A stretch of DNA of 15,223 nucleotides from Acidobacteriota bacterium (GTDB lineage Bacteria; Acidobacteriota; Vicinamibacteria; Vicinamibacterales; Fen-181), in the NCBI GenBank assembly GCA_021779795.1, contig JAJXZZ010000018.1:1-15223 (forward strand), written 5' to 3'. This document shows positions 1 to 5,051 of this stretch, one piece after another; position 1 is the stretch's first letter; every line of letters starts with the position of its first letter. The notes beneath the pieces are model-generated. The model saw nothing but the letters and a program-made list of their open reading frames with translations, was not told the origin of the DNA and did no database searches. The position numbers were made by a program, and so were the translations under genes.

Positions 1-149
1 GCGAGCTGGTGCGGCAGACCGTGGCGCTCGGCGCCGTGGACGGCACCACCGGCCGCCGCACCGAGACCGTGGACGGCTTCACGCTCGACGAGAACGACCG
101 CGTCCTGGCCGAGATGCACACCTGGCTGGGACGGCACGGAATCGTGTAG
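1..149 (+). CDS. 3' end of an unrecognised gene (partial)
   Basis: An open frame enters from the left edge (first full codon at base 3) and ends at TAG 147-149, giving 48 residues. They begin ELVRQTVALGAVDG and end HTWLGRHGIV. Codon use is like that of the real genes here (G/C at third positions). I do not recognise the family from this tail: it is soluble-looking, with no membrane segment and no motif I can name. It converges on the next gene, whose stop lies only 6 bp away, so any shared terminator would have to sit inside the coding ends. Confidence is for this being a real gene end, not for a function. Confidence 0.6.
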   Translation, partial: ELVRQTVALGAVDGTTGRRTETVDGFTLDENDRVLAEMHTWLGRHGIV

Positions 150-155
150 TGACCC

Positions 156-965
156 CTATCTTCTGAGCCACTGCGGCAGCAGGTCCGGCCCGGGCGACAC
201 TTCCTCGCGCACGACGAGCGTCCAGGTGCCGTGGCCGCGGCGCGTCTGCGGCGAAAGATACGTCCAGGTGACGATGCCCACCTCGCCCTCGAGGATGTAC
301 GAGGCGCCGAGGCGCGCGTCGAGCGTCACCGACGAGACGCTGTTGGCGTCCCAGGTGACGTTGTCGAGGACGACAAAGTCGGCCGTGATCGTGTGGCGGC
401 CGGGCATGAGCTGCGTCACGCCGAGCAGCGTCTCCTTGACCGGCTTGCCGTCCACCGTGACGTGGCGGATGCCGCCGCCCGCCGTCAGCGTCGGCAGCAG
501 CTCCTTGCGTCCCTCGGCCACCAGCTTGTCGATTTCCTTCTGGTCGGTCAGGCAGTAGGCCGCGTGCCGCCGCACCCAGCGCGACGGGTCGGTGCGCGCG
601 ATGTCGGCGATGGTGGCCTGGCTCGTCAGCCGGTCGATGGCCGCGCCGCGCTCGACCGCCCCCTTCGCGTGGCGGGCGATGTCGGTCAGCACGGTCTGAT
701 CGACGAGACCGCGGATCGCGGCCAGGCGGATGTTCCGGTTCGGCTCGCTGGCGGCCATGTCGGCGAGCAGCGCCTGGTCGGTGATCCGGCGCACCGCGGC
801 CTCGCGCACCTCGAGCGACGCCGAGCCCGAGCGCGCCAGCGCGGCGCAGGCGCGCTGGTTGCCCCCCTCGCACTCGCGCGTCTGCGCGGACTGCGCCAGG
901 GCGGGAGCGGCCGAAAGAGCGAGGATCAGGGCGGCGGCAGCGGGGATATGGAGTCTCACGGTCAC
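156..965 (-). CDS. Secreted TDQ/HEAT-like repeat protein of unknown function
   Basis: A 269-residue protein if it starts at GTG 965; GTG 959 is an equally possible start two codons later. Residues 1-25 look like a Sec signal peptide: a basic N-terminus, an Ala/Leu-rich core, then ALA before QS. Residues about 53-150 hold four tandem repeats with an exact 26-residue period. The marks are ITDQ 61, LVDQ 87, LTSQ 113 and LTDQ 139, each followed by a hydrophobic LxDIA-like helix and VRxxA, which resembles short HEAT-type helical repeats. Residues about 165-235 look like a beta domain (VDGKPVKE, LMPGRHTITADF), reminiscent of PEGA-like extracytoplasmic domains; that is inference. The frame stays open further upstream to 1181, but that part translates the AAGTACG heptad array and lacks a signal peptide at its start, so I reject it. 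No Shine-Dalgarno is seen. GATAGT (969-974 on this strand) lies 9 nt before GTG 959, so a leaderless start is possible. Confidence 0.75.
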   Translation of the reverse strand: MTVRLHIPAAAALILALSAAPALAQSAQTRECEGGNQRACAALARSGSASLEVREAAVRRITDQALLADMAASEPNRNIRLAAIRGLVDQTVLTDIARHAKGAVERGAAIDRLTSQATIADIARTDPSRWVRRHAAYCLTDQKEIDKLVAEGRKELLPTLTAGGGIRHVTVDGKPVKETLLGVTQLMPGRHTITADFVVLDNVTWDANSVSSVTLDARLGASYILEGEVGIVTWTYLSPQTRRGHGTWTLVVREEVSPGPDLLPQWLRR

Positions 966-1009
966 GACACTATCCCCACGGCGCGGAAGCGTCAAGGGGA
1001 GCGGGGAAG

Positions 1010-1072
1010 AAGTACGAAGTAGGAAGTACGAAGTAAGAAGTACGAAGTAAGAAGCACCGAGTGAAAAGTGCC
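1010..1072. repeat. Heptad tandem array, AAGTACG/AAGTAAG type
   Basis: Nine consecutive 7-bp units. Units 1-6 are AAGTACG, AAGTAGG or AAGTAAG, and units 7-9 decay (AAGCACC, GAGTGAA, AAGTGCC). The array lies in the 337-bp divergent spacer between the secreted-protein gene and the lipoprotein gene. The same unit recurs at 10623-10664. Apart from this array and the promoter at 1144-1171, I see nothing else in the spacer. Confidence 0.9.
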
Positions 1073-1143
1073 AAACAGGCCGCCAGTCGCGAGCCGCGAG
1101 TCGCAAGCCGACCCGTATCAAAAAGATACCGTGCAACTTTCTA

Positions 1144-1171
1144 TTGACACAAGTCGGAATTTGCGCAAAAT
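1144..1171 (+). promoter_or_regulatory. Candidate sigma70-type promoter for the lipoprotein gene
   Basis: A perfect TTGACA (1144-1149) is followed after 16 bp by CAAAAT (1166-1171, 4 of 6 matches to TATAAT). The region is clearly AT-richer than its surroundings. The implied start site near 1178 leaves a leader of about 125 nt before the ATG at 1303. This is the only textbook -35/-10 pair I found in the window. Confidence 0.5.
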
Positions 1172-1302
1172 AGCTCGACACGGGATCAATCGTCCGCCGT
1201 CAGTCGTCGGACCCTCGTCGTCTGCAAGCCGGTCCCGCCGCCTTGTCCTCACCCGCTTCGGGTTCCTGGGAAGCAGGCGCCTGTAAGTGACGGGGCGAAG
1301 CT

Positions 1303-1896
1303 ATGCGCCACATCGCTCTAACCTCTACAATATATTGTTGCCTGCTGGTCCTGGCCGCCTGTCGGCCGGCCGCGGACAAACAGGCCGGGCCGCAGCCGGT
1401 CCACAAGGTCTACGACAAGAAGACCGGCCGGCTCGAGCGCCTCGACTACGACACGACTGGCAGTGGCCGAATCGATACACGTTGTTTCATGGATGGTACA
1501 CGCCTGCTGCGCACCGAGATCGACACCAACGGTGACGGCAAGGTGGATCGCTGGGAGTATTACGGCCCCGACCAGAAGATCGAGAAGGTGGGCTTTTCGC
1601 GCGAGAACGACGGCGCCGCCGACGCCTGGGCCTACCCCGCGCCCGACGGCAGCATCGCCCGCATCGAGGTCTCGACCCGGCGCGACGGCAAGGTGAACCG
1701 CGTCGAGTACTACCAGGCCGGCAAGCTGGTCCGCGCCGAGGAGGACACGACCGGCGCCGGCCGCCCCGACAAGTGGGAGACCTACGCGGACGGCCGCCTC
1801 GAGTCCGTCTCGCTCGACACCGCCCACACCGGCAAGCCCCACAGGAAGCTGACGTACCTGCCGGACGGGAAAGTCGTGACGGAGAAGCTGAAGTAG
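1303..1896 (+). CDS. Predicted lipoprotein with six acidic EF-hand-like repeats
   Basis: A 197-residue protein. The N-terminus is a lipoprotein signal with lipobox LAAC at residues 17-20, so C20 would be lipidated and the protein anchored to a membrane. The rest is built from about six repeats with a 24-25-residue period. Their loops are DTTGSGRID 50-58, DTNGDGKVD 74-82, a degenerate SRENDGAAD 99-107, STRRDGKVN 124-132, DTTGAGRPD 148-156 and a decayed copy at 172-180. Loops are often followed by an aromatic patch (WEYY, VEYY, WETY). Only the second has a complete DxNxDGxxxD calcium-loop pattern of EF-hand or dockerin type, so calcium binding is plausible there and inferred elsewhere. The function is unknown. 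The ATG at 1303 is chosen because it opens the signal peptide; a weak GGGGCGAAG lies upstream. It is monocistronic, with a promoter candidate at 1144-1171. Confidence 0.8.
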   Translation: MRHIALTSTIYCCLLVLAACRPAADKQAGPQPVHKVYDKKTGRLERLDYDTTGSGRIDTRCFMDGTRLLRTEIDTNGDGKVDRWEYYGPDQKIEKVGFSRENDGAADAWAYPAPDGSIARIEVSTRRDGKVNRVEYYQAGKLVRAEEDTTGAGRPDKWETYADGRLESVSLDTAHTGKPHRKLTYLPDGKVVTEKLK

Positions 1897-1915
1897 CGAC
1901 AGCGTCTCCGCCTCC

Positions 1916-1930
1916 AGCGGGGCGCCCGCT
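1916..1930 (+). terminator. Short GC hairpin after the lipoprotein gene
   Basis: AGCGGG (1916-1921), loop GCG and CCCGCT (1925-1930) form a perfect 6-bp stem starting 20 nt after the stop codon. No T-tract follows; the CTAGCCA array begins at once. It could help end transcription, but it lacks half of the intrinsic-terminator signature. Confidence 0.25.
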
Positions 1931-2005
1931 AGCCGCTAGCCACTAGCCACTAGCCACTACGCGCAGCCACTAGCCACTAGCCACTAGCCACTACACGTAA
2001 CCACT
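1929..2005. repeat. Heptad tandem array, CTAGCCA type (left part, split by the IS)
   Basis: CTAGCCG then repeated CTAGCCA units, with two divergent units (CTACGCG 1957-1963, CTACACG 1991-1997) and a 1-bp deletion at 1964-1969. It runs to the left end of the insertion sequence and resumes in register at 3511. Confidence 0.9.
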
Positions 2006-2008
2006 GAT

Positions 2009-2020
2009 ATGGAACGACCG
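2009..2020 (+). repeat. Subterminal inverted repeat of the IS (transposase-distal end)
   Basis: ATGGAACGACCG, the perfect reverse complement of 3492-3503, 3 bp inside the element's end. Confidence 0.85.
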
Positions 2021-2037
2021 CGTCAAGTCAGCTCGTT

Positions 2038-2063
2038 CTCCTCAATGTCGCCTGCTTGAGGAG
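2038..2063. other. Perfect 8-bp hairpin near the IS end
   Basis: CTCCTCAA (2038-2045), a 10-nt loop, and TTGAGGAG (2056-2063). It lies between the subterminal inverted repeat and the long stem of the candidate ncRNA, and it shares the bases GAGGA with that stem, so the two folds compete. It may mark the 3' end of the RNA; there is no T-tract. Confidence 0.4.
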
Positions 2064-2265
2064 CAGCAGCACCGGTGGCGGCCGAGGCGGCTATCGCGAC
2101 GGTTGATCACTCTGATATTCGCGGGTCGGAACCGCATAATCGTGATCCGTCGGGAGCTGCCTCGGACTAGCACCGCGGGTTGGGCTCGGAAGCCCACCGC
2201 ATAGGGGTCTCGAGGATTCTCCTTTCCGTGTGCCTCTCGACCGCCACCGGTGCTGCTGATTCCTC
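2058..2265 (-). ncRNA. Candidate bridge/seek RNA of the IS1111-type element
   Basis: This non-coding region begins 15 nt after the transposase stop. Its outer arms are complementary. CAGCAGCACCGGTGGCGG (2064-2081) and its exact complement (2241-2258) give 18 bp, with 5 more bp (2058-2062 with 2261-2265) beyond a small internal loop. Inside, read on the transposase strand, TGGGCT-TCCG-AGCCCA (about 2176-2191) forms a 6-bp stem with a UNCG-type loop that extends with bulges. The UNCG loop exists only on the minus strand, which favours RNA from the transposase strand. IS110-family transposases are known to use a bridge/seek RNA, encoded downstream of the gene in the IS1111 subgroup. The length (about 200 nt) fits. 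Short matches to target and donor are described in the findings. The exact ends are not known. Confidence 0.5.
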
Positions 2266-2280
2266 ACCTCGCGATCCCCT

Positions 2281-3414
2281 CTACGCAGCCACTGGCTGCC
2301 GCTGGCGCTGGTCGGCTTCGACGGTTCGACCGATCGCCCAGATGAAGCCCAGGAGCTCGCGGCCGATCGCGGTGACCGCCTTCTGCGGGCATTTACCTCG
2401 GCCGAGCAGCCGGCGATAGCGCGTGTGCAGCCGGTGCTGCGCCTTCCAGGCGATCGCGGTCACCTCGGGACTGAGCCTCGCCTGGCGCTGGCGGAGCGCC
2501 CCGCTCACGGCCGGGCGATGCCGATACGCCCACGCCGCCTCCATCACGACGCGGCGCAGATGGGCGTTGCCGGTCTTGGTGATCCCGCCGCGGCGGTGCC
2601 GCTCGCCGCTGGAGTCCTCACGCGGGCCCATGCCGCAGTAGCCCATGAGCTGAGGCGCCCGCGCAAAGCGTGAGAGCTCGCCGACTTCGGCCACGACGGT
2701 CACCGCGGAGATCTTGGCGATACCCCGCAGGGCCTGGAGCGCCTCAATCACCGCACGCATCTGAGGTGGAGCCCCCAGGAGGGCGTCGTCGATCGCCCGC
2801 TCGAGGCGCTCGAGGCGCGTGGCCACGTGCTCCACCCCGTGGAGATAGTCCAGGAGTGTCGCCTCCTGCGCCGGCTGCTCGAAGTGCACGGCCGCTTTGA
2901 TCCAGGTCAGGTACCGCTGCGTCCACGGCGTCATGCGCTCCGAGGGCCGTCGTCCGTGCCGGAGCAGAAACTTGCCGAGGCGATGCCGCGCGCGTAACTG
3001 GTCCTTCTTGGCCGCCTCCCGTGCGCGCACCAGGTCGCGCAAGGCCTCATGACTCGCGTCGGGCACCCACACCGCCGTCAGGTCCCCCGCGCGGTAGCTC
3101 CGGGCCAGCTTCTCGGCATCGCGCCGATCCGTCTTCACACGGTCCCCAGCCTTGATCGGCACCAGCGTCGGCGCCACCACCTCGCAGCGCACGCCCAGCG
3201 CTGTCAATTGCCAATACACGACGTACCCGGTGGGCCCGGCTTCGTAACACACCCGCAACCGATTGATCGGCCCGAGCTTCTTGACCAACCGGCGAATCGA
3301 CTCACTCCGGTTCGGAATCATGCCCAGCGACCGGACTTCCCCGGTCGGCTCGGCCACGGCGATCGCGATCGTCTCCGCATGGACATCGAGACCGATAAAT
3401 CGTACCGTACTCAT
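2281..3414 (-). CDS. IS110-family (IS1111-type) DEDD transposase/recombinase
   Basis: A 377-residue, full-length RNA-guided recombinase of the IS110 family. The N-terminal RuvC-like domain shows its acidic residues: D10 in GLDVH, E58 in YEAGPTG, and D96 and D99 in KTDRRDA. A helical linker, rich in charged residues at about 120-215, follows. The C-terminal Transposase_20 domain includes LRGIAKISAVTVVAEVG (229-245) and MGYCGMGPREDSSG (257-270), where S268/S269 are the candidate catalytic serines, then KTGNAHLRRVVMEAAW. ATG 3414 is chosen over the longer open frame to 3516 because AAGGAG (3421-3426) sits 6 nt upstream and the family starts just before GLDVH. No frameshift or internal stop is seen, so it is probably functional. 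Confidence 0.95.
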   Translation of the reverse strand: MSTVRFIGLDVHAETIAIAVAEPTGEVRSLGMIPNRSESIRRLVKKLGPINRLRVCYEAGPTGYVVYWQLTALGVRCEVVAPTLVPIKAGDRVKTDRRDAEKLARSYRAGDLTAVWVPDASHEALRDLVRAREAAKKDQLRARHRLGKFLLRHGRRPSERMTPWTQRYLTWIKAAVHFEQPAQEATLLDYLHGVEHVATRLERLERAIDDALLGAPPQMRAVIEALQALRGIAKISAVTVVAEVGELSRFARAPQLMGYCGMGPREDSSGERHRRGGITKTGNAHLRRVVMEAAWAYRHRPAVSGALRQRQARLSPEVTAIAWKAQHRLHTRYRRLLGRGKCPQKAVTAIGRELLGFIWAIGRTVEADQRQRQPVAA

Positions 3415-3491
3415 GACCGGCTCCTTCGTATGTGGCTCTGCGTTGTGCAGTCCATCAACTCGCAGCGTAACCCACGAGCTGCGAATCGAGC

Positions 3492-3503
3492 CGGTCGTTC
3501 CAT
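3492..3503 (-). repeat. Subterminal inverted repeat of the IS (upstream of the transposase)
   Basis: CGGTCGTTCCAT on the plus strand, the exact reverse complement of 2009-2020. It lies 7 bp inside the element's end at 3510. Confidence 0.85.
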
Positions 3504-3510
3504 TCTGACT

Positions 3511-3590
3511 AGCCACTGACCACTAGCCACTAGCACCAGCCACTAGCCACTAGCACCAGCCACTAGCCACTAGCCACTAGCCACTACACT
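3511..3590. repeat. Heptad tandem array, CTAGCCA type (right part)
   Basis: A continuation of the array at 1929-2005 after the IS. Units are TAGCCAC with variants TGACCAC and TAGCACC. The pattern CACTAGCCACTAGCACCAGC occurs twice (3521-3540, 3541-3560) as a higher-order unit. Confidence 0.9.
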
Positions 3591-3621
3591 GTCCCTGCCC
3601 CCCTCGCCCCTCGTCCCTGCA

Positions 3622-3677
3622 GGCAGGGCTGCCTTCGACTGCGCTCAGGCCAGGGAAGCCCTGCCCTACACCCCGCC
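3622..3677 (-). repeat. Composite palindromic repeat after the HD-GYP gene
   Basis: Outer arms GGCAGGGCT (3622-3630) and AGCCCTGCC (3657-3665) are perfectly complementary. They match the GTAGGGC-GGGGCTT palindrome family seen at 10472-10606. The loop carries CCTTCGACTGCGCTCAGG (3632-3649), a shorter relative of the palindrome at 8979-9006, so one repeat appears nested in another. On the minus strand, two GTAGGGC motifs lead in from the stop codon of the HD-GYP gene. It may act as a terminator-like hairpin for that operon, though no U-tract follows. Confidence 0.6.
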
Positions 3678-5051
3678 CTACATCACCTCCGTCGGCTCGA
3701 AGTCCGCGATCGGCGCCGCCGTCGGGCCCGCGACCGACGAGGACCGGTGCGGTGCCGGCTCGACCTCCCAGAGATTGATGTCGTAGGACGCCTCGAGGCG
3801 ATGGCCGTCCGGGGCGAAGACGACGCGCACGCGGGGGCGCTGCGGGTCGTGCGGCCACGACTGGAGGACGACGCCCGCGGCGCCGGTGTTCAGCCGCACG
3901 AGCGACCCGGCCGGGTAGATGCCCATCACCTGGACGAACCGCCGGACCAGGTCCTGGTCGAAGGCCCGGCCGTCGCCCCGCTTGAGCACCTCCAGGATCC
4001 GGTCGGTCGGGAACGCCTCCTGGTAATGGCGCTTGGACCGCATCGCGTCGTACACGTCCGCGATCGCGCACAGCATCGTCGCCACGTTGAGCGGGTCGCG
4101 CGACACGGCCGCCGGGTAGCCCGACCCGTCGAGCCGCAGGTGGTGCTCGAAGGCGACGATGGCGGCGAGCGGCGTGAGGTCGAGGGTCCGCCGCAGGATC
4201 TGCGCCCCGTCCACCGGGTGCTTCCGCATCACCGCCGCCTCGTCGTCGTCGAGCGCCGACGGCTTGGCGAGGATCTCCACCGGCGTCCACACCTTGCCGA
4301 TGTCGTGCATCAGGCCGGCGACGCCGAACTCGCGCAGCAGGTCGCCGTCGATGCCGAGGCTCTGCGCCTGCACCATGGTGAGGATCGACACGTTCACCAT
4401 GTGCGTGAAGGTGTAGTCGTCGGCGCTGCGCAGCGTGGTGAGGGCCACCAGCGCGTCGCGGTTCTGGCTGACCGCCTGCGCCAGGTCGTCGGCCACGCCG
4501 CCCACCGACTCGGCGTCGGCCACTTCCTCCTGCGCCGTCCGGCTCCAGACGGCCTTCATCGTGGTCGCGGCCTTGGCGTACAGCGCGCGGATCGTGGCCA
4601 TGTCGGCCACGCGCGTCGGCGTGCGCCTGTCCACGTTGAGGACGCCGACGCGGACGTGCGGCAGGTCGAGGCCGGCGATGTCGGCCTCGCCCGCGGCCGA
4701 GAGCCACCGGCAGACCGACTCGATCGTCGATCCCAACTCGGCCGAGGTGACCCCCTGGTCGAAGGTGATGCGCTCGACGCCGCGCTCCCGGAGGCGACCG
4801 AACAGCTCGCCGAGCGCCGCCGATCCGCGCGGCATCGGCTGGTCGCCGACCACGATCTCGTCGTCCAGCAGGCCGATCGACAGCGACGGCATGTCGGTCA
4901 GCAGATCGAGCAGCGCCTCGGTGAACGCGCCGGTGTTGCGCGTGACCAGCGGGTGGCCGGGCGCGTAGAGCTGCGCCCCGCGCACCGCGGCGCCGAACCG
5001 GCGGAGCAGTTCCTCGACGAGCGCCTGGCGGCGGGAGAGGCGGTGGCTCAT
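3678..5051 (-). CDS. HD-GYP domain protein with an N-terminal accessory module (probable c-di-GMP phosphodiesterase)
   Basis: A 457-residue cytoplasmic protein with no signal peptide or membrane segment. Residues about 22-113 form a module shared with the upstream gene (RGAQLYAPGHP, IGLLDDEIVVG, then a GV-containing strand). Residues about 205-380 are an HD-GYP domain: H217 in the position of the YTxxHxxNV motif, H249-D250 in HDIGK, H278 in KHP, H303-H304 and GYP at 311-313, and D332 in ADVYDA. The classical HHERxDGxGYP reads HHLRLDGSGYP, with Leu replacing Glu. The metal ligands remain, so cyclic-di-GMP hydrolysis is likely but the change deserves a test. Residues about 381-430 add a small C-terminal beta domain. 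The ATG at 5051 overlaps the upstream stop codon (ATGA, 5048-5051), implying translational coupling. The stop codon is TAG inside a GTAGGGC repeat. Confidence 0.9.
   Translation of the reverse strand: MSHRLSRRQALVEELLRRFGAAVRGAQLYAPGHPLVTRNTGAFTEALLDLLTDMPSLSIGLLDDEIVVGDQPMPRGSAALGELFGRLRERGVERITFDQGVTSAELGSTIESVCRWLSAAGEADIAGLDLPHVRVGVLNVDRRTPTRVADMATIRALYAKAATTMKAVWSRTAQEEVADAESVGGVADDLAQAVSQNRDALVALTTLRSADDYTFTHMVNVSILTMVQAQSLGIDGDLLREFGVAGLMHDIGKVWTPVEILAKPSALDDDEAAVMRKHPVDGAQILRRTLDLTPLAAIVAFEHHLRLDGSGYPAAVSRDPLNVATMLCAIADVYDAMRSKRHYQEAFPTDRILEVLKRGDGRAFDQDLVRRFVQVMGIYPAGSLVRLNTGAAGVVLQSWPHDPQRPRVRVVFAPDGHRLEASYDINLWEVEPAPHRSSSVAGPTAAPIADFEPTEVM

Larger units (their letters stand above)
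2006..3510 (-). mobile_element. IS110-family insertion sequence, IS1111 type, about 1505 bp
   Basis: The element has one DEDD transposase gene (2281-3414, minus). Subterminal 12-bp perfect inverted repeats ATGGAACGACCG lie at 2009-2020 and, inverted, at 3492-3503. Read in the transposase direction, 7 bp (3510-3504) lie outside the left repeat and 3 bp (2008-2006) outside the right one, the arrangement I recall for the IS1111 subgroup. The non-coding part upstream of the gene is short (about 96 bp) and the part downstream is long (about 275 bp), also IS1111-like. There is no target duplication. ACT occurs at both junctions, so the exact ends could shift by up to 3 bp. Removing 2006-3510 rejoins TAACCAC-TAGCCAC-TGACCAC in perfect 7-bp register, which strongly supports these boundaries. 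The element looks intact. Confidence 0.88.

Noticed and set aside
231..1022. Plus-strand open frame opposite the secreted protein
   Set aside because: Arg-rich shadow frame without domains; the minus strand carries a signal peptide and exact 26-residue repeats.
966..1181. N-terminal extension of the secreted repeat protein up to 1181
   Set aside because: It would translate the AAGTACG heptad array and place the obvious signal peptide in the interior of the protein.
3454..3460. TTGATG-like -35 upstream of the transposase on the minus strand
   Set aside because: No acceptable -10 at the right distance; too weak to list.
1929..3590. CRISPR array
   Set aside because: The units are contiguous 7-bp tandem repeats without unique spacers, and no cas gene is present.
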